The notes under the pieces: generated by a model
Seen by the model: the letters and a program-made list of their open reading frames with translations, nothing else
Database searches by the model: none
Told to the model about the DNA's origin: nothing
From: a virus
Virus record (IMG/VR): IMGVR_UViG_3300044301_003257
Coordinates: 1-28,467 of that record
Length of the DNA: 28,467 nucleotides
Direction: 5' to 3' (one strand)
Made by a program: the position numbers and the translations under genes
Shown here: positions 1-7,834 of the stretch, in pieces
Numbering within the stretch: the stretch's first letter is position 1
How the letters are laid out: each line of letters opens with the position of its first letter

Positions 1-58
1 TAAACTTCAAAATAAAATAGCAGAACTTGAAGCTGAGATAAAGTCCTTAAGACGTTAG
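1..58 (+). CDS. C-terminal tail of an upstream gene (partial)
   Basis: An open frame enters at the left edge (codons from base 2) and stops at TAG 56-58. The 18 readable residues are charged and helical, with the heptad-like spacing of a coiled coil (IAELEAEIKSLRR). The stop lies 6 bases before the next ATG, so this is probably the last part of a gene in the same rightward unit as the 397-aa protein. No function can be read from so short a piece. It could be a chance open stretch, but the composition matches a real C-terminus. Confidence 0.45.
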   Translation, partial: KLQNKIAELEAEIKSLRR

Positions 59-64
59 ACAATA

Positions 65-1258
65 ATGGCTCAAGAACTTAAACCTATCGATAATAGTTTT
101 TTCGGAGGTCGTCGATCTTGGCGTGATGAAGCTAGACTTAGACTACAGCAAGCACTCGGTGAAACAGGTGAACGTCTGGGCGAAGGTCTATTGGGCGAGA
201 GTGAAGAAGAAAAATATCTAGAATTTTTACAAAGAACGTATGGCTCTGAACTCCCTAGAGATGAAGAGGGAAATATAGATGTTCCACTTAGTAGACCTAT
301 GGGTGATGCGTTAAGAAATATGTCGGATATAGGTGCAGCAGATAAAATTTTAATGATGTTAAGTGGGAGTGGTTCTGTTATGCCTAAAGCTGCATCTATT
401 GCAGCAGGTACTGAAACAGCTGCATTGTTAGGCGACGCACAAGGTGAATTCCGTAAGGATAATCCTTTGGGTGGAGGCATTATGACTGCAGCAGCAGCAC
501 TGCCTTTTGGAATTAACAGGTTATTGAAAGAAGGCTCTCGTAATAGAACAAAAAATACTCCTTTACTTCCTGACCAAAATAGGAGACAATTCGTTAAGGG
601 ATTAGGAGTAGGCATTGCTGGTTTAGGTGTAATGGCTTCTCCTTTAGGAACATTAATGAGAACAACGGGAAAAGTTATGGAAAAAATAAATCCAACAAAA
701 TTTTTAAATAAATTAACTGAAATAGATCCACGGCTTCCTAAGATAACTGACAACAGTATTTCGAAAATAGGTTTTAACCAATCATATCAAACACCAAACA
801 CTACAAAAGTTTTAGATGACAATTGGAATGATTTAGCAACACCTCTATGGAATAAACTTGGTCGTGATAAGGATGAACTTTTAGCTTATGCCAGTCAAGA
901 AACTGAACTTCTTTCTAAGTTTGGAAAAGAGCATTTTTCTAAATACGGTTTAACTCCTGATGATATAAACGAAGTTTTTGGAGAAAGTTTATCTTATGAA
1001 GAAGCAATTAAAGGTCTTTATAAAGGGGACAAGTATGTAGGTGATGATTTATATGAACTAGAAAAAATAATTTGGAATGATCCTAAGGCAATACGAATTG
1101 AAACTCCAGGAACAGACACTCCAGGAAAACCATGGACCTATGCACAAAAAGGTGTGATGACTACAATTGATGATATTCCTGTTGCTGTTGCAAGACATGA
1201 GTATGAAAATGTTCTGTACATACCAAATGAACAAGGGTTAGCCAAATTGGCTAAATAA
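65..1258 (+). CDS. Hypothetical phage protein, possibly virion-associated, with internal twin-arginine-like motif
   Basis: A 397-aa protein of no family I can name. The N-terminal third is charged. Residues about 93-150 are rich in Ala, Gly and Met and look like amphipathic or membrane-active helix. Residues 173-178 read RRQFVK and are followed by a Gly/Ala/Val-rich hydrophobic stretch to about 195, the pattern of a Tat signal but deep inside the chain. The C-terminal half is soluble-looking and acidic. The gene is rightward and ends convergently against the helicase gene; if the genome is circular or permuted, it sits where a late module would end. A minor virion or ejected protein is my inference. 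The start at ATG 65 lacks a clear Shine-Dalgarno but no better start is visible. Confidence 0.6.
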   Translation: MAQELKPIDNSFFGGRRSWRDEARLRLQQALGETGERLGEGLLGESEEEKYLEFLQRTYGSELPRDEEGNIDVPLSRPMGDALRNMSDIGAADKILMMLSGSGSVMPKAASIAAGTETAALLGDAQGEFRKDNPLGGGIMTAAAALPFGINRLLKEGSRNRTKNTPLLPDQNRRQFVKGLGVGIAGLGVMASPLGTLMRTTGKVMEKINPTKFLNKLTEIDPRLPKITDNSISKIGFNQSYQTPNTTKVLDDNWNDLATPLWNKLGRDKDELLAYASQETELLSKFGKEHFSKYGLTPDDINEVFGESLSYEEAIKGLYKGDKYVGDDLYELEKIIWNDPKAIRIETPGTDTPGKPWTYAQKGVMTTIDDIPVAVARHEYENVLYIPNEQGLAKLAK

Positions 1259-1283
1259 CTCGCGTGTGTGCGTTCCTTTTTGT

Positions 1284-1305
1284 GTAGTTGTTAGGGTATA
1301 ACTAC
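1284..1305. terminator. Weak hairpin between convergent genes
   Basis: GTAGTTGT and ATAACTAC form an 8-bp stem (one G-U pair) around a six-base loop in the 70-base gap between two convergent genes. No U-run follows on either strand, so if it stops transcription it is not a classic intrinsic terminator. Confidence 0.3.
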
Positions 1306-1328
1306 TTGTAAAGTCCTTGTGTGTATGA

Positions 1329-2771
1329 CTATAACCAGTCTTTCCAGTTATCTTCGCCCATAACTGTTTGTGCTAAATTAAGTTTACTTCTTAACGCTTT
1401 TACAATTTTCTCATCGACTGTATCCTTACAAACGATATCAATATATGTAACTTTATTCGTCTGACCGATACGATGAGCACGATCTTCTGATTGTAAACGC
1501 TTTTCTAAGTCGTAACTGTTAGAAAAATAAACAACAGTACTCGCAGCAGTCAGCGTAATACCATAACCACCAGTCTGTGTGTTACCTACGAAGAAACGTA
1601 GAGGACTATCCTTATCTTGGAACTTTGTAATTAAATCTTCTCGATCAGCATCCGAAGTATCTCCGTAATATGTTCCTACACTTTCTTCACCATACTCTTT
1701 TACGATTAGATTATATATTCTGTTTATATCGTGTCGATAGTTTGCCCATATTATTACTTTACCTTCTGTTTCCTCCAGTATTTGTAACAATTCTTCGGTG
1801 CGATTATTTTTAATATCTGTAACTACACTGTCGTCAGTAGAAACAAAACCACAGGCAATTTGATGTAAGCGTATAATCTGTGTAATTACGGAAGAAGCAG
1901 AAACAGTGCCTACGGACAGTTCTGATATAGCATACTTCTGTATCTCTTTATAAACTTTTTTCTGCTCAGGTGACATCTCTATTTCACGTTTAGTGTACAC
2001 TTTATCAGGTAAATCTAAACAATCCTCTTTTAACACACGATAGCTAAAAGGTTGCATTAATTGATTAAGTTCGTCTAAATTTTGGAAACCCACTACTTGT
2101 TTGAATGTTCGACCACCTGCACTCCTGTCTACGAGCAATGCATAACGATTTCTAAACGAATAATAAGAACTAAACCCTAGTAATGCTGGGTCTAAAAACT
2201 GACACTGTGTATAGATGTCTAATGGTGATCTAGTTATAGGTGAACCAGTTAATATTCTACGATAATAACAGTATTTTCCTAGCTTAACTATATTCTTTGT
2301 TCGTTTTGCTGTTGGGTTTTTTATAGTTGTACTCTCGTCAACAGCCATTAATGTATCGTGGTTAGCTATAAATTTCCATGCATACTTAACACCTTTGGGT
2401 GTGCTTAATGCTTCTACGTTCATAACTAAAAACTTTATTTCCGAAGAAGGTTTTATAAAGTCTTCCTTCTCTTTTAGCATCTTAGCTGACTCTCCAGGAG
2501 TCCACAGGTACACCTGTCTTTCTATAAAGTCTGGCATGTGTATTGGTATTTCTCGCTTTGCCCAATTACGATAGACTCCTTTAGGTGCTACAATAAGAAC
2601 AGCGTTTATTTTCCCTTTAGTGTGTAGATGTGTTACGTTATCAACAAGAACTTTAGATTTACCTGTTCCCATTTCCATAAAATAAGCATAGTTTTCTCTA
2701 TCACAACTTTTTTCTAACGCAGTTAGTTGGTGTTCGTATGGCTCAGTTTTAAATACGAAAGCTGTTTTCAT
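1329..2771 (-). CDS. SNF2-family DEAD-like ATPase/helicase
   Basis: A 480-aa superfamily 2 DNA translocase. Visible motifs: Q-like YEHQLTAL (12-19), Walker A MGTGKS (34-39), motif II VDEST (144-148; a DEST box in place of DEAH/DEGH), motif III LTGSP, and the C-terminal SNF2 signature QSEDRAHRIGQ with a preceding TGGYGITLTAA. Length matches phage single-domain SNF2 proteins, which carry both RecA-like lobes and no accessory domain. Such proteins sit near primase/polymerase modules in many phages and may remodel replication or recombination forks; the exact role is unknown. It follows the 161-aa gene with one base between stop and ATG, and lacks a good Shine-Dalgarno, so it is probably translationally coupled. 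Its mRNA would start at the promoter near 3281-3310. Confidence 0.93.
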   Translation of the reverse strand: MKTAFVFKTEPYEHQLTALEKSCDRENYAYFMEMGTGKSKVLVDNVTHLHTKGKINAVLIVAPKGVYRNWAKREIPIHMPDFIERQVYLWTPGESAKMLKEKEDFIKPSSEIKFLVMNVEALSTPKGVKYAWKFIANHDTLMAVDESTTIKNPTAKRTKNIVKLGKYCYYRRILTGSPITRSPLDIYTQCQFLDPALLGFSSYYSFRNRYALLVDRSAGGRTFKQVVGFQNLDELNQLMQPFSYRVLKEDCLDLPDKVYTKREIEMSPEQKKVYKEIQKYAISELSVGTVSASSVITQIIRLHQIACGFVSTDDSVVTDIKNNRTEELLQILEETEGKVIIWANYRHDINRIYNLIVKEYGEESVGTYYGDTSDADREDLITKFQDKDSPLRFFVGNTQTGGYGITLTAASTVVYFSNSYDLEKRLQSEDRAHRIGQTNKVTYIDIVCKDTVDEKIVKALRSKLNLAQTVMGEDNWKDWL

Positions 2772-2772
2772 A

Positions 2773-3258
2773 TTAGCACCACCATGTAGGTTGTCGCTCA
2801 GGCAATTTATTCCATTTAGCGTAATGTTTCTCGCTTACAACATAATCACGATATGCTTTTATAGGATCTTGGCATTTATATTCGTCAGGCATCGCTTGAG
2901 GCATAGTTGTTTTATGTGATACAGTTATGTTTAATGGTAAGTTGCATAGTTTATCGTTTAATTTAGTAAAACTCAAATGCTCCCTGCCATAACGTGTAGT
3001 GTATTCGCTACATAATGCGTAAAAATGTTCGTAAAGCCACATATAATTTTCGCTAGTTTCTCGTACCCAGATAGTACAAGGATGGTTTTTCATAGCAGTC
3101 TTATATAATCCTAAAGTATCGGCACGCTCGTCGCCATCTAAGACACGATGTGCAGTAGATAACATTTGAGCAGATTCTAAAGGCATTTTTACCACGAGTT
3201 TATCTGGTAAACAAATCGCTGCGTCAGTGGGGTTTTCGTTAACGTAAAAGATATTCAT
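2773..3258 (-). CDS. Conserved phage protein, function unknown
   Basis: A 161-aa protein beginning MNIFYVNENP. A longer frame opens at 3285, but ATG 3258 is chosen because it is preceded by the strong AGAAAGGAG site seen before many genes in this window. The segment with CLPDKLVVKMPLESAQMLSTAHRVLDG resembles a widespread family of phage proteins of unknown function with a conserved D/H-K-VVKM...E-AQ-LSTAHR core. Two Trp and a Cys close the chain (PTWWC). It is first in a two-gene leftward operon with the SNF2 helicase, so a link to DNA metabolism is plausible but only by position. Confidence 0.8.
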   Translation of the reverse strand: MNIFYVNENPTDAAICLPDKLVVKMPLESAQMLSTAHRVLDGDERADTLGLYKTAMKNHPCTIWVRETSENYMWLYEHFYALCSEYTTRYGREHLSFTKLNDKLCNLPLNITVSHKTTMPQAMPDEYKCQDPIKAYRDYVVSEKHYAKWNKLPERQPTWWC

Positions 3259-3280
3259 AAGTTTCTCCTTTCTTACTGAT

Positions 3281-3310
3281 ATCATATACTGATTCTATAT
3301 AAAAGGTAAA
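3281..3310 (-). promoter_or_regulatory. Leftward promoter for the 161-aa protein/SNF2 operon
   Basis: On the minus strand CTCCTTTACC is followed after 18 bases by TATGAT (3286-3281), matching the promoter design repeated through the window. Expected start near 3274 would give a short leader that holds AGAAAGGAG just before ATG 3258. Confidence 0.7.
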
Positions 3311-3373
3311 GGAGTATTTAATTTATGAAGCTAATACCCATCTAATAGGGAGAAAACAATAGGCTAAAATCTC

Positions 3374-3402
3374 TTTACTCTTGCATGTTTGCCTGCTATG
3401 TT
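3374..3402 (+). promoter_or_regulatory. Upstream rightward promoter candidate
   Basis: TTTACT at 3374-3379, 17 bases, TATGTT at 3397-3402. The -10 end overlaps a tandem TTATTGGC repeat, which would cover the transcription start. It stands in tandem with the promoter at 3484. Confidence 0.45.
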
Positions 3403-3416
3403 ATTGGCTTATTGGC
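3401..3416. repeat. Tandem octamer TTATTGGC x2
   Basis: TTATTGGC is repeated perfectly back to back. The same octamer occurs at 25258-25265 and 25396-25403 and inverted as GCCAATA at 25319-25325 in the other large non-coding region. It could be a protein binding site or part of an origin; neither is shown. Confidence 0.5.
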
Positions 3417-3483
3417 TGTGTCACAATTTTTAGAAAAATAATTTTGTAAAAATAACTGTTCATGAAGCCGATAGGAAATACCC

Positions 3484-3512
3484 TTTACTTTTTTGTCAAT
3501 AAAGTTTATCAT
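3484..3512 (+). promoter_or_regulatory. Rightward promoter for the replication operon
   Basis: CCCTTTACT with TTTACT at 3484-3489, a 17-base spacer, and TATCAT at 3507-3512. Expected start near 3519, 30 bases before ATG 3549. This is the last promoter before the long replication gene run. The rest of the 3259-3548 gap is AT-rich and holds only the opposing promoter and the repeat. Confidence 0.65.
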
Positions 3513-3548
3513 CTATACCTTATTAGAAACTAGAGGTAAGAAAAAAGA

Positions 3549-3854
3549 ATGGCAAAAGTGTATGCGATACAAGAAACACCAGGAAAGAATCTCCTTGCAG
3601 CTACAAATTACGGCGAGTTAGAGTTCTTACTCCCTCCAAAAACAAACTTGATGTTCACAACAGAACCAGCTGTTAAAAAGATACGAGCAGGTCTAGAGAA
3701 TTTTGGAGAAGATGATTACTTGTTATTAGTTGGTGATCCAATCTCTATTGGGATTGCCACACACTATGCTGCTAAATTTTCTGGAGTTGTAAACTTTTTA
3801 AAATGGGACAATAGGGAGTATAAATACTTCCCTGTCAGTGTAGATTTTATATAA
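3549..3854 (+). CDS. Conserved phage protein, function unknown
   Basis: A 101-aa protein starting MAKVYAIQETPGKN. The layout (N-terminal VYAIQE.PGKNLL, central LLVGDPISIGIA, C-terminal NFLKWDNREYKYFPVSVD) matches a small protein I recognise from many phage genomes next to replication genes, but no function is established to my knowledge. It is the first gene after the promoter at 3484, preceded by AGAGGTAAG. The next gene begins 11 bases downstream, so it is part of the replication operon. Confidence 0.8.
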   Translation: MAKVYAIQETPGKNLLAATNYGELEFLLPPKTNLMFTTEPAVKKIRAGLENFGEDDYLLLVGDPISIGIATHYAAKFSGVVNFLKWDNREYKYFPVSVDFI

Positions 3855-3865
3855 AGGGGAAATAG

Positions 3866-4432
3866 ATGAGTGATATGGAAAAAATGTGGGAAGAAGATAC
3901 GAATCCTGAAATTAAGGGTGAGTTAAAAAACGAATCTTTAAAAGAAGTATCTTTTTGGGCACAAGAACAAATACGTTTATCTGAAGAAGTTTCGGTTGCC
4001 GAGGAAAAACTCGCTGACCTTAAGAAAGAACTTAAAGATATATCCGAACAAAAACTACCAGACGCCATGCGTGAATGCAATTTATCTGAGATAAAGTTGG
4101 CAGACGGAGTAAAGGTTTCTGTACAGCAGTTTTATTCTGCTCGTATAGGGAAAGAGAAGGAAGAAGAAGCATTCGCTTGGCTTAAAGCTAATGGACACGA
4201 GGACATTATAAAAAATGTTGTGTCTTTACAGTTTGGTCGTGGTGAAGATGATTCTGCTGAGAACATGTTGCAAAGTTTAACTTCGCAAGGGTACTCACCT
4301 TCTAACAAACGCTGGGTAGAGCCAATGACTCTGAAAGCGTTTGCAAGAGAGCAGGTTGAAAATGGTACTGACCTCCCATTTGAGACCTTTAATGTGTATG
4401 TAGGTCAAAAAACTAAAATAACAAAAGGTTAA
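3866..4432 (+). CDS. Hypothetical coiled-coil protein of the replication operon
   Basis: A 188-aa acidic protein. Residues about 30-65 form a Glu/Lys-rich coiled coil (SEEVSVAEEKLADLKKELKD). A C-terminal region follows with SLQFGRGEDDSAENML and ends PFETFNVYVGQKTKITKG. AAGGGGAAA precedes the ATG. It lies directly before the SSB-like gene with only 3 bases between them, a pairing I associate with phage replication modules, so a role with single-stranded DNA handling or an annealing complex is possible. No catalytic motif is visible. Confidence 0.75.
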   Translation: MSDMEKMWEEDTNPEIKGELKNESLKEVSFWAQEQIRLSEEVSVAEEKLADLKKELKDISEQKLPDAMRECNLSEIKLADGVKVSVQQFYSARIGKEKEEEAFAWLKANGHEDIIKNVVSLQFGRGEDDSAENMLQSLTSQGYSPSNKRWVEPMTLKAFAREQVENGTDLPFETFNVYVGQKTKITKG

Positions 4433-4435
4433 ATA

Positions 4436-5209
4436 ATGAATGAAAAAACTGAAAATAAAAAAGAACCAATAGCAAAACAAGAAAAGAATGAAATTGCTTT
4501 AACTGAAGCTGATATGCTTAGCGATGCCAACTCTGGTCTCGAGAACGTAACTTCTGAAGATTTAGCAATACCTTTTTTGCGTATAACACAAGCTATGAGT
4601 CCCCAAGTAAACGCTCGTGATGGTAAATACATCAAAGACTGTGAACAAGGAGACATATTTAATACTGTCGACAATACTCTTTATAAAGGAGCAAAAGGTG
4701 TAACAGTAGTGCCTGTGGCTTACAGAAGAACTTATCTAGAATGGATGCCAGAAAGAAAAGGTCTTGCTGGGGTTCATGACTCTTCTGAAATATTGAAAGA
4801 GGTCGTTAAAAGCGAAAAAGGACAAGACTTTTTACCTAATGGCAATTTATTGTCAACTACTGCTAACCATTACGTGTTAGTGTTAGATAATAAAGGTGGT
4901 TTTAACCAAGCAATTCTTGCTTTTGGTGGCAGCCAATTGAAAAAGTCTAAGAAATGGAATTCTATTATGTCAGGTTTAAAAATTAGAACCAAAGATGGTA
5001 ATGTTTTTACACCACCGACATTTTCACATAAGTATCAACTTACTTCTGTCGTAGAACAGAATGATCAAGGATCTTGGTATGGTTGGGACATAGCGTTAGG
5101 TGATCAACTTACAGCTGATGATGGTTTCATTTACTCTGCTGCAAAACAGTTTAGCCAAAACGTAAACGCTGGTTCTGTTAAAGCAAGCCAAGAAGAAGCA
5201 CCCTTTTAA
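4436..5209 (+). CDS. Probable single-stranded DNA-binding protein (gp2.5-like role)
   Basis: A 257-aa protein. The N-terminal 25 residues are charged and probably disordered. The core holds PFLRITQAMSPQVN, a YKGAKGVTVVPVAYRRTYLEW segment and a C-terminal beta-rich part. The chain ends QEEAPF, an acidic tail with a terminal Phe like the SSB tip that docks polymerase and helicase partners; this is the best evidence. It sits between a coiled-coil protein and the primase. I do not see a canonical OB-fold signature by eye, so the call rests on tail and context. A structural search finding an OB fold would settle it. Confidence 0.6.
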   Translation: MNEKTENKKEPIAKQEKNEIALTEADMLSDANSGLENVTSEDLAIPFLRITQAMSPQVNARDGKYIKDCEQGDIFNTVDNTLYKGAKGVTVVPVAYRRTYLEWMPERKGLAGVHDSSEILKEVVKSEKGQDFLPNGNLLSTTANHYVLVLDNKGGFNQAILAFGGSQLKKSKKWNSIMSGLKIRTKDGNVFTPPTFSHKYQLTSVVEQNDQGSWYGWDIALGDQLTADDGFIYSAAKQFSQNVNAGSVKASQEEAPF

Positions 5210-5221
5210 GTGAAAAAACGT

Positions 5222-5295
5222 AGTGCACTAAATAGCACTCCGCCCAAATTTTGGGGAGAAGTTTGCTGGTTACTTCTAAATAAAAACCAGCATTT
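5222..5295 (+). terminator. Cluster of hairpins in the SSB-primase gap
   Basis: The 100-base gap holds three inverted repeats: AGTGC/GCACT (5222-5239), CTC-CCCA/TGGG-GAG around 5239-5258 with a two-base bulge, and GCTGGTT/AACCAGC (5265-5271 with 5285-5291) followed by ATTTTAT. The last resembles a weak intrinsic terminator. Together they may attenuate read-through or set mRNA ends between the abundant SSB and the primase. Confidence 0.45.
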
Positions 5296-5309
5296 TATAA
5301 GAATTAAAT

Positions 5310-6824
5310 ATGGAAAAAATAGCAGAGCAGTTTTCTCAGCTATTTAAAGGATCCGAAAGAGCACATGGTCATTTTGAAATTAAACAAGACAGAAACGATG
5401 GAAAGAAACAAGGAAAAGCCGTTACGATTAAAACGTCTGGACCAACTGTGCAATTTTGGCAAAAACATTTACAGGGAGAATATGGGTTAGGAGTAATTCC
5501 TATCGACGATGACAACGAATGTCATTGGGGTTGTATAGATGTAGATGTTTATCCATTAGATATAGCTGAATTGGTAAACAAAATAGAGGAACAGAAGTTA
5601 CCTTTAGTTGTCTGTAGAAGTAAAAGTGGTGGGGCACATATATTGTTGTTTGTTGCTGAGCCTGTAGAAGCTGGCGAAATGCAAGATAAACTAAGAGAGA
5701 TAGCAGCAGGATTAGGTTTCGGAGGGTTAGAAATATTTCCTAAACAGAGACAAGTTTTAGCAGACAGAGGTGATATTGGTTCTTGGTTAAATATGCCATA
5801 CTTTGGTGGCGACGATTCCACACGTTATGGGTTTTCTCCTAAAGCCGAATCATTAACGATGGAACAGTTCCTGTCTTTTGCCATAGAAAGACAAGTAGCA
5901 ACAGCAGAAGAGTTATACGACATTAAAATTGCAGCGATAGATGATGATTTAGAGTTTGGACCACCTTGTTTAAAAATATTATTAAAACAAGGTTTCCCAG
6001 AAGGAACTCGTAACAACGGACTCTTTAATGTTGCTGTGTATTTACAGAAAGCACATCCTGAATCTTGGGAAGATAAGTTAGAAGACTACAATAGGAAATA
6101 TTTTAAACCACCTTTACCAGCTAACGAAGTGTCGGCTCTTATACAACAACATAAAAAGAAAGACTACAACTATAAGTGTAACGATGAACCAATTAAGTCT
6201 TATTGTAACCCAACGAAATGTAGAACATGTAAGTTTGGTGTAGGTGCTGGTCACGACGCTCCTTTGTTTTCTAGTTTAGCTAAATTAAATACTGACCCAC
6301 CTCTGTGGTTTATGTCGGTAAACGATAAACGATTAGAACTAACAACCGAACAGTTACAGAACCAAATACGTTTTCAACGTGTCTGTATGGAAACATTAAA
6401 TATAATGCCACCTAAAATGAAAGAACAAACTTGGCAAGGTTTGGTACAATCGTTATTAGAAAATGGTTTAGAGATCATAACTGTAAGCGAAGACGCATCG
6501 ATTGAAGGACAGTTTAACGAACTACTAGAATCTTTTTGTACAGATATAGCACAAGCGTCTACTCGTGAGGAAATGTTGTTAGGAAAACCATGGACTAACG
6601 AGAATAAAACACATTTTAGAATACGTGATTTGATGGATTATCTACAAAGACACAGATTTATGGAAATGAAAACGAATCAGGTGGTTGTAAAATTAAAAGA
6701 TATGGGTGCAGAACATGTGTTTTTTAATGTGCGAGGTAGAGGTATAAACGCTTGGGTCATACCTGCTTTTGTAACTGAAGAAGCAGACATAGAATTACCA
6801 AACATGAAGCAAGATCCATTCTAG
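5310..6824 (+). CDS. Archaeo-eukaryotic primase superfamily (AEP) DNA primase
   Basis: A 504-aa protein. Motif I is IDVDVY (76-81; two catalytic Asp), motif II SKSGGAH (104-110), motif III region EIFPKQ followed by GSWLNMPYF (141-165). This is the layout of phage and TOTE-type AEP primases. A second region (about 216-310) has RNNGLFNVAVYL and cysteines C220, C290, C299, C304 and C307, resembling a primase C-terminal module that could bind zinc or an Fe-S cluster. The last 180 residues are helical and unassigned. It would make primers for the family A polymerase at 15627; no DnaG or DnaB-type protein is in the window. No strong Shine-Dalgarno precedes ATG 5310. Confidence 0.88.
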   Translation: MEKIAEQFSQLFKGSERAHGHFEIKQDRNDGKKQGKAVTIKTSGPTVQFWQKHLQGEYGLGVIPIDDDNECHWGCIDVDVYPLDIAELVNKIEEQKLPLVVCRSKSGGAHILLFVAEPVEAGEMQDKLREIAAGLGFGGLEIFPKQRQVLADRGDIGSWLNMPYFGGDDSTRYGFSPKAESLTMEQFLSFAIERQVATAEELYDIKIAAIDDDLEFGPPCLKILLKQGFPEGTRNNGLFNVAVYLQKAHPESWEDKLEDYNRKYFKPPLPANEVSALIQQHKKKDYNYKCNDEPIKSYCNPTKCRTCKFGVGAGHDAPLFSSLAKLNTDPPLWFMSVNDKRLELTTEQLQNQIRFQRVCMETLNIMPPKMKEQTWQGLVQSLLENGLEIITVSEDASIEGQFNELLESFCTDIAQASTREEMLLGKPWTNENKTHFRIRDLMDYLQRHRFMEMKTNQVVVKLKDMGAEHVFFNVRGRGINAWVIPAFVTEEADIELPNMKQDPF

Positions 6825-6862
6825 AAACTATACAAAGAGAGTAGTAAGACTTATGATAATGT

Positions 6863-7111
6863 ATGCCAAAAGACGACATCAACGAACTTTTCCATGCTAT
6901 GGAGTTAGCAGAAAAACTTTCTGCCAAAATCTACTCAATGCTTACCGAAAACGAAAAAGACGACGAAGCATTAATAATAGCTTTGATTTGGGCAGCAATT
7001 GCTATCGGTTTAAAATCAGAAATCCCTCAAGAAATTTTGCGTGCTGTAATTCAATACGCAACAGATTCTGCTCTGGAAGAGTACATAGAATTAAACGAAA
7101 CTATACATTAA
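6863..7111 (+). CDS. Small hypothetical protein
   Basis: An 82-aa acidic, mostly helical protein with a hydrophobic run EALIIALIWAAIAIGL (about 35-50) that could be a buried helix or a weak membrane segment. It follows the primase by 38 bases. An overlapping frame from 6853 gives a Cys/Arg-rich product that looks like a shadow. The ribosome binding site is unclear because AAAGAGAG lies too far upstream. Confidence 0.6.
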   Translation: MPKDDINELFHAMELAEKLSAKIYSMLTENEKDDEALIIALIWAAIAIGLKSEIPQEILRAVIQYATDSALEEYIELNETIH

Positions 7112-7146
7112 CAAACTACTTTACTTTTAAAAAGTTAAGGAGTATC

Positions 7147-7290
7147 ATGATGGGTATGGAGTTATTATCGATACATAAAAACGAGGTTTACGAGGGATCT
7201 TTCAGCCCCTCTTCACAGAACTACCTCAGTGGCGTGCTGTCGGTAATAACTTCTTTTTTAATAACTAGGAGAAAATTATGTCAGAAATGA
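7147..7290 (+). CDS. Candidate tiny protein
   Basis: AAGGAG at 7137-7142 lies at ideal distance before ATG 7147 or 7150. The 47-codon frame has a hydrophobic C-terminal stretch YLSGVLSVITSFLI and basic end TRRKLCQK, ending 13 bases inside the next gene. A short inverted repeat GAGGG/CCCTC (about 7194-7213) lies inside it. It may be a small membrane peptide or simply leader sequence. Confidence is limited by length. Confidence 0.35.
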   Translation: MMGMELLSIHKNEVYEGSFSPSSQNYLSGVLSVITSFLITRRKLCQK

Positions 7291-7541
7291 ACATAGAAAC
7301 TAAAACTTGGGTGGATCCTTTTACTAGCGATCTGTTTTTTAATGCTAATCATGACAATTATGATGCAGCAACTACACTAAATAATGAGTACTCTGGACTA
7401 GAGTCTACTGAGGAAGAAATTTTTCAAGCATTAGTAAAAGATGCCGAAGAGTTTATCGAAGTAATCGGACAAAGTTTTAGTGGTGTAAGTATAGACCATG
7501 AACCAGAGGCTTACGCTAGAAACTTTTTAGAGAGAGTTTAA
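7278..7541 (+). CDS. Small hypothetical protein
   Basis: An 87-aa acidic protein preceded by TAGGAGAAAATT. It contains TEEEIFQALVKDAEEFIEVIGQ, a helix-rich segment, and no cysteines or catalytic motif. It overlaps the next gene in a TAATG junction (stop 7539-7541, ATG 7541), so the two are co-translated. No family recognised. Confidence 0.65.
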   Translation: MSEMNIETKTWVDPFTSDLFFNANHDNYDAATTLNNEYSGLESTEEEIFQALVKDAEEFIEVIGQSFSGVSIDHEPEAYARNFLERV

Positions 7542-7834
7542 TGTCTAGTATGAGATCTAACGTCGAGCAGTACATAATACTGCTCGAGTCTCGTGTAACT
7601 CCTGAACATGTAAAGCAACCCATAAGGGAAGCATTGTTAATTTTAGGTGATGTAGCAGACGTACTTAACGAGGATCCATTAGTAGGTGGTTTTGTAAACG
7701 TACCAGAAGAACTTCCGAAAGAAGAGGTGAAGGAGATAGTTAAAGGCACGTTTACTGAGAAAGAGGGTGAACCGACTGCTGCTTATGTGAACCAAGACCC
7801 AGATCTAAAGAAAGCTATTCTGGAGCCAGAATGA
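7541..7834 (+). CDS. Small hypothetical protein upstream of the UvrD-like helicase
   Basis: A 97-aa protein with an N-terminal helical part (VEQYIILLESRVTPEHVKQP) and an acidic Lys/Glu-rich C-terminal tail. Its stop overlaps the helicase start (ATGA at 7831-7834), indicating coupled expression. A helicase partner or assembly role is possible from position alone. No family recognised. Confidence 0.65.
   Translation: MSSMRSNVEQYIILLESRVTPEHVKQPIREALLILGDVADVLNEDPLVGGFVNVPEELPKEEVKEIVKGTFTEKEGEPTAAYVNQDPDLKKAILEPE

Noticed and set aside
70-753. 227-codon open frame on the minus strand
   Set aside because: It lies inside the 397-aa gene, lacks a ribosome site and is Ser/Pro-rich low-complexity, as antisense shadows usually are.
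6853-7111. Overlapping frame rich in Cys and Arg (MIMYAKRRHQR...)
   Set aside because: It is the +1 shadow of the acidic 82-aa gene at 6863; only its 3' part from 7147 has its own ribosome site and is kept as a separate candidate.
7114-7155. Promoter at TTTACT...CATGAT
   Set aside because: The spacer is about 20 bases and the -10 would overlap the start codon region and ribosome site; judged coincidental.
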